From: Ignavibacteriota bacterium
GTDB lineage: Bacteria > Bacteroidota > Ignavibacteria > Tepidaquicellales > Tepidaquicellaceae
Assembly: GCA_003135995.1 (NCBI GenBank)
Contig: PNBM01000190.1
Coordinates: 5,256-18,486 of the forward strand
Direction: 5' to 3'
Length of the DNA stretch: 13,231 bases
In this document: positions 1-9,090 of the stretch, piece by piece
Numbering within the stretch: position 1 is the stretch's first letter
How the letters are laid out: every line of letters starts with the position of its first letter
The notes under the pieces: generated by a model
Databases searched by the model: none
What the model was told of the DNA's origin: nothing
The model's input: only the letters and a program-made list of their open reading frames with translations
Position numbers and translations under genes: made by a program

Positions 1-521
1 TGTTTTTCTTCTTGATCCTCAGAAGGCTCTTCGTATCTCGATAATGACGTAAGCTCCATTTTAAAAATCTTTTTATGTTTTATGAAGTCTTCAAGCTCGA
101 CCAATTTATCGTTGAGATAATTTTTAATATCATCGAGAAGTTTCTCGTTTCTTATTTTTATTGCTTCCAGTTCCTGCTTTTTTTCTGAAATATTATCGTC
201 TAAATCAAGCCTGATTTTCCTTGCATTCAATTCGGCTTCTTTAATTATCATCTGTGCCGTTTTTTTTGCATTCGAAACAATTTCTTCTCCGAGGTCCTGA
301 GATTTTATCAATGCTTTCTGAAGATTCACTTCATTTTCTTTATAAATATCTATATCGGAAATTAAAGATTTTATCCTGTCCGTCTGGGTTTTGTTGTCCG
401 CAACCAGTCTTTCATAATGCAGACTGACAGTGTCGAGGAAAGCATCTACTTCATTAGGGTCATAACCTCTCATGGATTTTTTAAAATCCCTTTTTTTAAT
501 TTCTTTTGACGAAATATTCAT
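1..521 (-). CDS. divIVA: DivIVA domain protein, C-terminus cut by the window edge
   Basis: This reading frame is too truncated to show a stop, but it opens with ATG at 519-521 on the minus strand and stays open for 173 codons to the left edge. Residues about 5-40 (KEIKKRDFKKSMRGYDPNEV then DAFLDTV) match the DivIVA lipid-binding N-terminus, including the F-x-KSxRGYD-xx-EV-xx-FL pattern. The rest is a long charged helix rich in K and E (for example KAQMIIKEAE-like stretches), as expected for the parallel coiled coil. DivIVA proteins bind curved membrane at division sites or poles and recruit partners; in non-Firmicutes the exact role varies. It lies 19 nt downstream of yggS on the same strand, so the two are probably co-transcribed. 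No Shine-Dalgarno sequence is visible. The family call is secure; the cellular role in this organism is inferred. Confidence 0.9.
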   Translation of the reverse strand, partial: MNISSKEIKKRDFKKSMRGYDPNEVDAFLDTVSLHYERLVADNKTQTDRIKSLISDIDIYKENEVNLQKALIKSQDLGEEIVSNAKKTAQMIIKEAELNARKIRLDLDDNISEKKQELEAIKIRNEKLLDDIKNYLNDKLVELEDFIKHKKIFKMELTSLSRYEEPSEDQEEK

Positions 522-540
522 ATTAATTATTATTAAATTT

Positions 541-1236
541 TTACAAGTAATTTCTGTGACCGAAAATTGCGCTGCCGATTCTTAACATATTTGAACCTTC
601 TTCAAGAGCTATTTCATAATCAGATGTCATACCCATCGAAAGCCAGCAAAATCCTGTATGTTTTATTTTTATATCCTCGTAAAGGTCTTTTAATGTCCGA
701 AAATTTTCTCTTATTATTTTTTCATCATCCGTGAACATTCCTATCGTCATAAGACCTTTTAACCTTATGTTCTGAAACGCGGAAATTTCATCACAAAGGT
801 TTTTTGTGTCTGCAATTTCAACGCCCGATTTCTGGTCTTCGTGACTCGTGTTTACCTGTACGAGTATATCAATTATCCTGTTACTATTCTGTGCATGAGC
901 ATTAATTTCACGAGCAAGTTTTTCACTATCTACCGAATGAATAAGTGATACAAAATCTGTAATATATTTAACCTTATTTGTTTGCAGATGACCTACAAGG
1001 TGCCAATTGATATTTGCGTCTTTCAATACATCAAATTTCGATTTCAATTCCTGAACTTTGTTCTCTCCAAAATCAATTTGTCCGAGTTTTTGAACTTCCA
1101 ATATTTCTTCTGCAGGAAAAGTTTTACTAATGGCTATTAATTTAACGTAATTATAATTTCTGTTCAGCCCCTCGCAAATTTTTTTTATATCGGCAGTTAG
1201 TTCCTCGTAATTCGATTTTAAATAATCGTAATTCAT
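541..1236 (-). CDS. yggS: YggS/PLPBP-family pyridoxal-phosphate homeostasis protein
   Basis: The 231-residue product is a YggS (PROSC/YlmE) protein, a single-domain fold-type III PLP-binding barrel that buffers PLP and affects amino-acid and vitamin B6 homeostasis rather than catalysing a known reaction. Visible family motifs are LIAISKTFP with the PLP Schiff-base lysine at K38, FGENKVQE, WHLVGHLQTNKVK, HSVDS, LVQVNTS, GLMTIG, and the C-terminal LSMGMTSDYEIAL and RIGSAIFG that hold the phosphate. I place the start at ATG 1234-1236. A longer frame opens at 1269, but its 11 extra residues (MCKINIFFRLH) are not family-like, and a TAGG sequence lies about 7 nt before the inner ATG. Length is normal for the family. 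It precedes divIVA in a likely operon, an arrangement like ylmE-divIVA in Gram-positive bacteria. Confidence 0.93.
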   Translation of the reverse strand: MNYDYLKSNYEELTADIKKICEGLNRNYNYVKLIAISKTFPAEEILEVQKLGQIDFGENKVQELKSKFDVLKDANINWHLVGHLQTNKVKYITDFVSLIHSVDSEKLAREINAHAQNSNRIIDILVQVNTSHEDQKSGVEIADTKNLCDEISAFQNIRLKGLMTIGMFTDDEKIIRENFRTLKDLYEDIKIKHTGFCWLSMGMTSDYEIALEEGSNMLRIGSAIFGHRNYL

Positions 1237-1284
1237 ATGTAACCTAAAAAATATATTTATTTTGCACAAATTTCAACGTTTAAG

Positions 1285-1311
1285 GGTATACCAGAGTAAT
1301 TTAAGCTTAAA
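1285..1311. promoter_or_regulatory. Two palindromes between divergent genes, possible operator
   Basis: The 277-nt spacer between the divergent yggS and the membrane methyltransferase-like gene contains GGTATACC (1285-1292) and, 7 nt later, the perfect 12-bp palindrome TTTAAGCTTAAA (1300-1311). They lie about 50-75 nt upstream of the yggS start and about 200 nt upstream of the rightward gene, where a dimeric regulator could bind. In AT-rich DNA such palindromes arise by chance fairly often, and no regulator is suggested by the context. The rest of the spacer shows nothing I can name. Confidence 0.2.
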
Positions 1312-1513
1312 TATAACTATTTAAAGTTTTTATGATATTTTGGCAAATAAAAATCCCAACGAATAAATACCGGAATATTGCAAAATTATCGAATATACGA
1401 TTAATGGAAATGAATTTTATTAGTCGGAATTATTAAACAGATTCTAATCGGGGTGAAATCAGACGAAATCGGATAGAATTTATAAACGTATTCAATTATA
1501 TTAATAAAAAATT

Positions 1514-2074
1514 ATGAACACAATTATTAACTTTACATCTTACCTTTTTTTAATATCCGAACTGGTTCTTTTGATTTTGAAAAGATCAAAATCGGGAGAA
1601 GTGAAAATTAAAAAAGATAAGTCATCATTACTTATTTTATGGATGACTATTTTGATTTCTCTATTTGCAGGAATCTATATTTCGGTAATTTACCCGGGAG
1701 GCGGTAGAATGTTAATTCTGCTGTGGACAGGCATAGTTATTTTTTTCATTGGTGCTGTAATAAGATGGACGGCAATATTCCAGTTAAGAAAGGAATTTAC
1801 AGTTGATGTTTCGATTTCGAAAAATCATAAAATAAAAGATGACGGCTTATACAGGTATATCAGGCATCCTAGCTATCTTGGATTATTGTTGGAATTTTTA
1901 GGGTTTTCACTTCTTTATGATAACTGGTATTCATTATTAATAATTAACATTCCGATTTTTGTTGCTATGGTATACAGGATAAAAATTGAAGAAGAACTAC
2001 TCACCGGGGCATTCGGAATTGAATATGAAAATTACAAGCGACGGACAAAAAGAATAATTCCCGGAATTTTATAA
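1514..2074 (+). CDS. Isoprenylcysteine carboxyl methyltransferase (ICMT/PEMT)-like membrane protein
   Basis: This 186-residue protein is strongly hydrophobic, with likely membrane helices at about 5-23, 38-60, 66-88 and a helical hairpin near 120-153. The C-terminal half carries the signature of the ICMT/phospholipid methyltransferase superfamily: GLYRYIRHPSYLG at 111-123, followed by the acidic IEEELL segment near 158-163 and a final FGIEYENYKRRTKRIIPGI. In studied members these parts bind S-adenosylmethionine at the membrane surface. Bacteria rarely prenylate proteins, so the substrate is unknown and may be a lipid or small molecule. The ATG at 1514 follows an A-rich stretch without a Shine-Dalgarno sequence, and no better start is evident. 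The gene stands alone, divergent from yggS and convergent with the next gene. The family call is firm; the activity is inferred. Confidence 0.82.
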   Translation: MNTIINFTSYLFLISELVLLILKRSKSGEVKIKKDKSSLLILWMTILISLFAGIYISVIYPGGGRMLILLWTGIVIFFIGAVIRWTAIFQLRKEFTVDVSISKNHKIKDDGLYRYIRHPSYLGLLLEFLGFSLLYDNWYSLLIINIPIFVAMVYRIKIEEELLTGAFGIEYENYKRRTKRIIPGIL

Positions 2075-2180
2075 ATTGTTTTTAATTATGCTCTCAGTAA
2101 TTTTCTACTGACATACGTGATTGATTTCGGTCATGAGGTTGAAAGAAAATCCGCTGAGGTAAAAAACTCCCGACCGCTCG

Positions 2181-2200
2181 AACAAATAATCGGATTTGTT
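2181..2200 (-). terminator. Possible weak terminator hairpin after the T9SS protein gene
   Basis: The arms AACAAAT (2181-2187) and ATTTGTT (2194-2200) are perfect inverted repeats around a 6-nt loop. Read on the minus strand this lies about 29 nt past the stop codon of the leftward gene. A run of six T follows at 2166-2161 on that strand, separated by a short GC-rich stretch. A second small inverted repeat, TCAGTA/TACTGA (2094-2111), lies just past the convergent gene ending at 2074. Both stems are AT-rich and short, so a termination role is only a suggestion. Confidence 0.25.
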
Positions 2201-2228
2201 TTGAAATATTATTATTAAATTGCAGATT

Positions 2229-3863
2229 TTATTTTACCAGCACCATTTTTTTTACATTGCTGTATCTTTTCGCAAGATTAGATGTTTTATCAACCACTTC
2301 CATTCTGAAAAAATAAATACCCGAAGAAAATCCTGTTGCATTCCATTCGAGGTCAAATCGTCCAGGTTGTTGCTCGCCGTTTAACAATTCAGCGACCAAT
2401 CTTCCCGTGACATCGAAAACATTGAGTTTCACATCCGAAACTCTCGGAATTCCATAGCTGATTTTGGTTGTAATATTAAATGGGTTCGGAAAATTTTGAG
2501 ATAAATAAAAATCACCGGGAAGGCTTAATCCGGCAACCGTGCTGAAACTATTATTAACAACATCATAAATAGCAGCATCAAAGATTATTTTGACCCTGTC
2601 GGCAAGAGATTTTAAATTTGTTACCGAATTTTCATTTGAATTACCGAGGGCTACCATTTGTGAAAAATAAATTCTTTGAGTATCGCCCGGAGCCATTGAA
2701 AAATTATCATCACCAAGACCTAAAATAAATTTTGCATCCTGTGGTGCTAAAATAACGCTTGTATCATACCCATTACATCCGCTTAAATATCCTTTAGAGG
2801 GAACCCAGCCTGTCCGTGTCTCGGGGTCACCCGAAAAAACAAACTTTGTCGGGTTCGGAGGGTCGTTCGTAGGGTCATAAAAAGAGCTTCCGTCTAATTT
2901 TAGTCCCTGCATCGAATGATACGCTTCATTCGAATTTCCCGGAACTCCTTCACACGGATAATATTTTATCTGAGGAATAAAAGATGAAAAATTCATTGTA
3001 TCACCGTTAATTTTATTAATCACTCCTCTCAGGACGTTAATGCCGTATGCTCCGTAAACAACTGAATCAACTTCATAAGCATAGCCAAGATTTTTAGTCG
3101 TATCACATCCGATATAATTATTTTGTCCGAAATTTATATCAGGATCATCAAATAAGCCAAATCTTAATTTATCCCAGCTTTTATTTCCCTTGTTTATGAT
3201 TTCATATTTAATAAATTGAACATCATACAATTGGGGTAGTGTATATACCCACGTCGTTAAATGAATTTCAGCATTTAATAAAGGATTTTTTATTCCGCCG
3301 CCAAAGCCTTCACCGCTTGTTCTGCTATAGGCAAATGCATCGGTCAGGCAGATAAAAATAGTTTGTGCCGCATCGGGAATTCCCGGTTTATCAATTCCAA
3401 TATCAAACATTCCATTTTTATTTAAATCCGAATATGGTGCGCCGTAAGGAACCATCTTGTACCAGTTTGCATAATCAGGATTGGTATTTACATTATCATT
3501 AACTTTTACGGAATATAATTTGAAATCCGTATTAGTTGTACCGGAAAGATTTTTCACATATCCGGGGCAAAGCTCACCGTTATAAGAACAGGCAAACATT
3601 CCAAGATGATTGTCAATCATGCAAGCCGCAGAAAGTCCCATTGTATAGAGGTAAGAATTATACGAGCCGCAGGGCCAGTATAATCCGGGAGAACTAAAAT
3701 TAGTAATCTGATTAAACACACCCGAATTCCGCATATAACAGCAAATATTATTTGAATTAAGATATGCCTGCTGCCAGACGAACTGGGCATTTGAATTACC
3801 GGCATAAATCGAAAAAATAATTGAGATTAATATAAAAGTTTTTTGAAGAATTTTGATTTTCAT
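2229..3863 (-). CDS. Secreted protein with T9SS type A C-terminal sorting domain
   Basis: The 544-residue product begins with a Sec signal peptide (MKIKILQKTFILISIIF..., probable cleavage after SNA at 26) and ends with a T9SS type A sorting domain at about 454-544. That domain starts LSQNFPNPFN, continues FDVTGRLVAEL and SSGIYFFRMEV, and finishes KKMVLVK. The protein should cross the inner membrane by Sec and the outer membrane by the type IX system, then be anchored or released. The central part has no enzyme signature I recognise. It contains an acidic turn, SDLNKNGMFDIGID (about 145-158), that resembles calcium-binding loops seen in large surface proteins of this group. ATG at 3863 is preceded on the minus strand by AAAGGA 4 nt upstream, the clearest ribosome site in the window. 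Here the sorting domain's first loop is short (GIPRVSDVKLN), unlike the two paralogous domains at the right end. Confidence 0.88.
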   Translation of the reverse strand: MKIKILQKTFILISIIFSIYAGNSNAQFVWQQAYLNSNNICCYMRNSGVFNQITNFSSPGLYWPCGSYNSYLYTMGLSAACMIDNHLGMFACSYNGELCPGYVKNLSGTTNTDFKLYSVKVNDNVNTNPDYANWYKMVPYGAPYSDLNKNGMFDIGIDKPGIPDAAQTIFICLTDAFAYSRTSGEGFGGGIKNPLLNAEIHLTTWVYTLPQLYDVQFIKYEIINKGNKSWDKLRFGLFDDPDINFGQNNYIGCDTTKNLGYAYEVDSVVYGAYGINVLRGVINKINGDTMNFSSFIPQIKYYPCEGVPGNSNEAYHSMQGLKLDGSSFYDPTNDPPNPTKFVFSGDPETRTGWVPSKGYLSGCNGYDTSVILAPQDAKFILGLGDDNFSMAPGDTQRIYFSQMVALGNSNENSVTNLKSLADRVKIIFDAAIYDVVNNSFSTVAGLSLPGDFYLSQNFPNPFNITTKISYGIPRVSDVKLNVFDVTGRLVAELLNGEQQPGRFDLEWNATGFSSGIYFFRMEVVDKTSNLAKRYSNVKKMVLVK

Positions 3864-3904
3864 AATTTCCTTTGATAATTTGTTTTAGTTAATAAAAATT
3901 ACTT

Positions 3905-3912
3905 CAAAGCTA
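3905..3912 (-). promoter_or_regulatory. Possible Bacteroidetes-type -7 element
   Basis: Minus-strand TAGCTTTG fits the TAnnTTTG -7 consensus of the Bacteroidetes primary sigma factor. It lies about 42 nt upstream of the start codon of the leftward T9SS gene. The nearest TTTG that could serve as the -33 element is only 13 nt away, shorter than usual. A match this short is expected by chance in AT-rich DNA. Confidence 0.25.
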
Positions 3913-4117
3913 TTATAAAAAAACACAAAATTGCATATACTGAAATTTCCAGAATTAATTAGTCAAAATCAAGCACGTTATAAAGCAGTTCTATTAACGG
4001 TATATTTAAATGGCAGTAATACTCAAAAAGGAATATTCTTGATAATAAATATTAACTTTATAGTTTTCAATATTTATAATAAATTAGGGTTAATTAAACT
4101 ATTTAGAAGAGATAACA

Positions 4118-5248
4118 ATGTTAAAAAAATTCGGGGAAGATTTAAAAAACTACCGGGAGAAAAAAGGCAAGACATTGTTCGATATTGCGCACGAGACAAG
4201 GATACATATTTCCAATCTTGAGAAAATGGAAAACGGTGATTTCAACTTTTTACCCCAGCCGTATGTCCGTGCTTTTTTGAAACAATATATTAAATCTCTC
4301 CGCCTGAATGAAGCCGAAATGTTGTATAATTTCGATTTACCTAAAAGCGGTAAATACCAGTCTTTACAGGTTGAAGATAAATCTGAAATTACTCAATCTT
4401 CCGAAATTGCAATCGATAAATCTCTGACAAAAGAAACGATTGAAAAAGAACATGTAGTCGAAAAAGAACCTGCGATTAAAAAACATGAGACGGAGGAATT
4501 ACAAAACTTCGGAAATATATTTGAAGAAAAAAAATATAAGAATCCAACGGAAGGGAAAAAATATGACGAATCAAAAGAACCAATAAAATATTCTTCTTCT
4601 AAAAAAGTCGAGATGGACAGCAGTTCGCCTGTTAATGATTATTCCGGAAATATTGCTTTGCCGGGGAAAGGTCAGCCGCGAATTTCGCCTTCATTTTTTA
4701 AAACCATCGGGATTGTTTTAGTGGTTTTGCTTCTTGTCGTTGCTGTTTATTTATTGGTGACGCAGGTTTTTTTAACGGATTCAGGTAAATCCAAGCTCGA
4801 AATTGTAAGGCAAAATTTTGATGATGTCGTGAAGGAGAGCGAAAAGAAAATTCTCGGCAAGCGCTCCGACGAAGAAATTGCAGATTCTTTAAATAAAGCC
4901 CGCTTATTTGCCGATTCTATAAAAAGAAATCAAAATGATTCCATTACTTTGAATGTAGTCGGGTTGGACAAGGGTGTGATTTATGTTACAACGGATACTT
5001 TGCTGGATAAAAATATAGATAAAGAAACTTACGGGAAAGAATACAAAGGAACCTGGAAAGCAAAAAAATGTTTTTATATTACATCAGTAAACACAGATTC
5101 TTTTGAAGCATATTTGAACGGGAAGAAACTGGAGTTTAACGATAAAAAAATTAAATTGCTAAAAATAACAAGAGAAGGAATCAGTAAGGAAGTAATAAAA
5201 ATTAAGAAACCGAAACCTGTCGTGAAAGATAGTAGCGAAGTTAATTAG
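4118..5248 (+). CDS. rodZ: RodZ-like cell-shape protein (HTH, one membrane helix, DUF4115-like domain)
   Basis: The 376-residue product has RodZ architecture. Residues about 5-68 form a Cro/C1-like helix-turn-helix with the RodZ-specific text LFDIAHETRIHISNLEKMEN then PQPYVRAFLKQYIKSL. In studied RodZ this domain binds MreB in the cytoplasm rather than DNA. A lysine- and glutamate-rich linker follows (about 90-190), then one membrane helix at about 197-219 (IGIVLVVLLLVVAVYLLV). The periplasmic C-terminus contains W-K-A-KKCFYITSVNT and EAYLNGKKLEF near 311-340, resembling DUF4115. The protein ends in a basic tail. The start at 4118 is set by the HTH homology; GAAGAG lies about 8 nt upstream. 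It is divergent from the T9SS gene and lies 253 nt before ligA on the same strand. I am confident of the family, less of a strict functional match to E. coli RodZ. Confidence 0.85.
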   Translation: MLKKFGEDLKNYREKKGKTLFDIAHETRIHISNLEKMENGDFNFLPQPYVRAFLKQYIKSLRLNEAEMLYNFDLPKSGKYQSLQVEDKSEITQSSEIAIDKSLTKETIEKEHVVEKEPAIKKHETEELQNFGNIFEEKKYKNPTEGKKYDESKEPIKYSSSKKVEMDSSSPVNDYSGNIALPGKGQPRISPSFFKTIGIVLVVLLLVVAVYLLVTQVFLTDSGKSKLEIVRQNFDDVVKESEKKILGKRSDEEIADSLNKARLFADSIKRNQNDSITLNVVGLDKGVIYVTTDTLLDKNIDKETYGKEYKGTWKAKKCFYITSVNTDSFEAYLNGKKLEFNDKKIKLLKITREGISKEVIKIKKPKPVVKDSSEVN

Positions 5249-5266
5249 TGTAATAGAAAATAGAAT

Positions 5267-5322
5267 GTAGTAGATAGTAAATAATATAATGTAGTTAGTA
5301 GATAGTAGTTAGTAGATAGTGG
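5267..5322 (+). repeat. Tandem array of 7-bp units (TTAGTAG/ATAGTAG)
   Basis: The stretch divides into eight consecutive 7-mers: GTAGTAG, ATAGTAA, ATAATAT, AATGTAG, TTAGTAG, ATAGTAG, TTAGTAG, ATAGTGG. The last four form two nearly identical 14-bp units; the earlier ones are degenerate. It sits directly after the rodZ stop codon (5248) in the spacer before ligA. It has stops in several frames and no coding character. Confidence 0.75.
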
Positions 5323-5339
5323 AAAGAAGGTAGAGAGCA

Positions 5340-5361
5340 GAAAATGGGAAATTGGAAAATG
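5340..5361 (+). repeat. Short GAAAATG-type 7-bp array, intergenic
   Basis: Units GAAAATGG, GAAATTG and GAAAATG follow each other with a 7-8-bp period. The same heptanucleotide forms a cleaner array inside a coding sequence at 12627-12654, so this is probably one dispersed repeat family. Confidence 0.55.
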
Positions 5362-5388
5362 GTGAAGAGCGAAAGGCTTTGGATGCAA

Positions 5389-5419
5389 AATCCCGAAGGG
5401 ATGAAATTATTGTAGAAAT
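5389..5419 (+). repeat. ATCCC-GAA-GGGAT hairpin repeat, copy 1
   Basis: The copy starts AATCCCGAAGGGATGAAATT and runs on to TGTAGAAA. The core ATCCC/GGGAT is a perfect 5-bp inverted repeat with a 3-nt loop (GAA). A second copy starts exactly 51 nt downstream and matches at all but a few positions. From memory, similar units are dispersed in many Bacteroidetes-group genomes; I could not check this. Confidence 0.75.
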
Positions 5420-5439
5420 TTAAATGTATCCGTTACCGT

Positions 5440-5470
5440 AATCCCAAAGGGATGAAATTATAGTAAAAAC
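5440..5470 (+). repeat. ATCCC-AAA-GGGAT hairpin repeat, copy 2
   Basis: This is the second copy of the element at 5389-5419. The 5-bp stem and the GATGAAATTAT tail are kept, while the loop is AAA instead of GAA. It ends about 30 nt before the ligA start codon, so it would lie in the ligA leader if transcription starts upstream. Confidence 0.75.
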
Positions 5471-5486
5471 AAATTATCAGGAGTAA

Positions 5487-7508
<2,022 letters not shown>

Positions 7509-7515
7509 AATAAAA

Positions 7516-8166
7516 TCAGTGCAGGAAATTCAAACCGAAATTAATATGAAGCCCGCCTAAATCTTTCATAGGCTTATTTAAAAGACTGCTAACCTCCCCC
7601 CCGATGACGGGAAGATAATAATATCTGATGTTCATTGTAAGTGCCACGCTTCTGAATTCTATGTATTCCATTCCTACGCCAACATACCCGCCAAATGCAA
7701 AATTCGCATTAAAATATCCCAATGCCTGAAAATAACCTTTATCATACGGATTCGTTAAAACAAGAGAAGGAGCTACGCCTGCGGAAACAAACGGTCTGAA
7801 GTTCCCTTCTATATCATCTTTAAAAATGTAACGCTGTAAGCCGATATTTAACGGTAATAAATAAACTCTGTTTATTTTATTAGGTGTATAAGAATTTCCG
7901 TAATAATCAAACTGCTCAAATTCCTGGGGGTCCGTGACTCCGGTAATACCAAGATTTAATAATAAGTCCGTATTTTTATCTAAATTTTTAAAATAAGAAC
8001 CGGAAACACCATAGCCTTTATCTGAATATATAAAACCGATTCCCCATCTGTCACGCATGTCTTCTATGCTTTTTAACTTTTCAGGAATGACAGGTTTGTT
8101 TTGTGCAAAAACAGTTAATGGAAGAACTATCAATAATGCCAGCAGAAATATTTTACTTTTTTTCAT
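7516..8166 (-). CDS. Probable outer-membrane beta-barrel protein of unknown function
   Basis: The 216-residue product starts with a signal peptide (MKKSKIFLLALLIVLPLTVFA, likely cut after A21). It continues with alternating aromatic and glycine-rich strands, such as WGIGFIYSDKGYGVSGSYF, PLNIGLQRYIF, PFVSAGVAPSLVL, ANFAFGGYVGVGMEY and ALTMNIRYYYLPV. It ends with amphipathic GGLHINFGLNFLH. This pattern fits a small outer-membrane barrel of about eight strands, a common class of uncharacterised protein in this phylum group. No enzymatic motif is seen. The start at ATG 8166 is supported by the signal peptide directly behind it. The gene runs tail to tail with ligA (7-nt gap) and head to head with trmH across a 204-nt spacer that contains a perfect inverted repeat. 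Barrel localisation is inferred from sequence style only. Confidence 0.72.
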   Translation of the reverse strand: MKKSKIFLLALLIVLPLTVFAQNKPVIPEKLKSIEDMRDRWGIGFIYSDKGYGVSGSYFKNLDKNTDLLLNLGITGVTDPQEFEQFDYYGNSYTPNKINRVYLLPLNIGLQRYIFKDDIEGNFRPFVSAGVAPSLVLTNPYDKGYFQALGYFNANFAFGGYVGVGMEYIEFRSVALTMNIRYYYLPVIGGEVSSLLNKPMKDLGGLHINFGLNFLH

Positions 8167-8211
8167 CTTTGTTGATTGTAATAAGTAACTTATTTGATTA
8201 ATTTTTAAAAT

Positions 8212-8235
8212 TAAAGCGATTTAATTATCGCTTTA
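8212..8235. promoter_or_regulatory. Perfect 9-bp inverted repeat in a divergent promoter region
   Basis: TAAAGCGAT (8212-8220) and ATCGCTTTA (8227-8235) flank a 6-nt AT loop. It lies 46-69 nt upstream of the barrel protein's start codon and about 135 nt upstream of trmH. Because both flanking genes begin here, a transcription terminator is unlikely. An operator for the barrel gene, or a hairpin in its leader RNA, fits better. No regulator is encoded nearby. Confidence 0.4.
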
Positions 8236-8302
8236 GTTTTCTGATATTTTGAACAAAGAATTGATTATTAAAATTACTATTATATATAAATATAGTATTT
8301 AA

Positions 8303-8310
8303 TATCTTTG
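8303..8310 (+). promoter_or_regulatory. Possible -7 element for trmH
   Basis: TATCTTTG matches the TAnnTTTG -7 consensus of Bacteroidetes promoters and lies about 60 nt before the TTG start of trmH in a very AT-rich stretch. No TTTG is found at the expected -33 spacing, so support is weak. Confidence 0.3.
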
Positions 8311-8370
8311 TATTATTTACGTCACTATTTAGACAAAATATTTTCAAAAAGGCTTAATAATTGAACAAAA

Positions 8371-8955
8371 TTGACTGAACGAAGACTAAAGAAATTTAAG
8401 GAAGTTGTAAATCAAAGGCAGAAATACATTACCGTAGTTATAGAAAATATTCACGACCCTCACAATGTCAGTGCGATTTTACGAAGCTGTGACGCAGTCG
8501 GAATAGACAGGATATTTTTGATTTATAATATAAATAAATTTCCGAAGATTGGAAGGGTTTCATCGGCGAGTGCAAAAAAGTGGATAAAGCTTGAAAAATA
8601 TAAAAGCGTTGAAGAATGTTTCGCCGAACTGAAAAAAGAGAAATATAAGATTTACGCTACTCATATTTCGGAAAAGGGAAAAAATAAGTCTTTGTATGAA
8701 ATTGATTTTACGAAGAGAGTCGCGATTGTATTCGGGAATGAACATCTGGGAGTTTCTGAAGATGTTGTTAGCCGTGCAGATGGAAATATGATTATACCTA
8801 TGTACGGAATGGTGCAGTCGCTAAATGTATCTGTTTCAGTTGCGGTTTGTTTGTATGAAGCATTGAGGCAAAGAGAAGCAAAGGGGATGTATCTCAAATC
8901 TCAATTTACGAAAAAGGAGTTGGAGATGAAGTTAAATGAATATTTGAGTAAATAG
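8371..8955 (+). CDS. trmH: tRNA (guanosine-18-2'-O)-methyltransferase TrmH, TTG start
   Basis: The 194-residue product is a SPOUT-class methyltransferase of the TrmH type, which uses S-adenosylmethionine to methylate the 2'-O of G18 in the tRNA D-loop. All three SpoU motifs are present. Motif 1 is DPHNVSAILRSCDAVG with N32 and catalytic R38. Motif 2 is VFGNEHLGVS around G122-N123-E124. Motif 3 is MYGMVQSLNVSVSVAVCLYE with S150 and N152, which forms part of the trefoil knot. The N-terminus TERRLKKFKEVVNQRQKYIT matches the TrmH-specific helix. This fixes the start at TTG 8371, because an in-frame TGA lies at 8362-8364 and no ATG occurs before motif 1. No Shine-Dalgarno sequence is visible. kdsA follows 136 nt downstream across a repeat-filled spacer. 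Confidence 0.93.
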   Translation: MTERRLKKFKEVVNQRQKYITVVIENIHDPHNVSAILRSCDAVGIDRIFLIYNINKFPKIGRVSSASAKKWIKLEKYKSVEECFAELKKEKYKIYATHISEKGKNKSLYEIDFTKRVAIVFGNEHLGVSEDVVSRADGNMIIPMYGMVQSLNVSVSVAVCLYEALRQREAKGMYLKSQFTKKELEMKLNEYLSK

Positions 8956-8992
8956 TAATATTCAGAATTTAGAAAAATAGCAAAAGCGATTT

Positions 8993-9030
8993 CACAGAGT
9001 TACACTGAGAAGACACAGAGATTCATAGAG
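8993..9030 (+). repeat. CACAGAG array with 10-11-bp spacing
   Basis: CACAGAG (8993), CACTGAG (9003), CACAGAG (9014) and CATAGAG (9024) are spaced 10, 11 and 10 bp apart, close to one DNA helical turn each. The array starts 38 nt after the trmH stop codon and has no coding character. From memory, such 'acagagttacac' repeats are scattered in many bacterial genomes. Confidence 0.65.
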
Positions 9031-9054
9031 AAGAAAAATTAAAAAATGAAAAAT

Positions 9055-9090
9055 ACAAATAACAAATAACTTAATAACTAATAACAAAAG
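9055..9090 (+). repeat. ACAAATA-type 7-bp array abutting the kdsA start codon
   Basis: Units ACAAATA (9055), ACAAATA (9062), ACTTAATA (9069), ACTAATA (9077) and ACAAAAG (9084) run head to tail and stop one base before ATG 9092. The whole region where a ribosome binding site would lie is therefore repeat. It is purine- and A-rich and unstructured, which may suit initiation without a Shine-Dalgarno sequence. Confidence 0.6.

Noticed and set aside
1237..1269. Longer N-terminus for yggS from ATG 1269
   Set aside because: The extra 11 residues are not family-like, and the inner ATG at 1236 has a better-placed TAGG upstream.
3931..4221. Open frame of 96 codons overlapping the rodZ start
   Set aside because: It runs through AT-rich spacer and into the rodZ N-terminus in another frame. 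It has no family features, and the HTH homology fixes the rodZ frame.
5383..5415. Mini-frame reading MQNPEGMKLL in the ATCCC repeat
   Set aside because: It has only ten codons and no ribosome site, and the second copy has a shorter frame ending, so hairpin-repeat origin explains it better.
7509..7515. Terminator between ligA and the barrel gene
   Set aside because: The 7-nt gap and adjacent coding ends hold no stem-loop that I can see.
8560..8897. Minus-strand open frames across trmH
   Set aside because: They lie antisense to conserved SpoU motifs and show no protein features.
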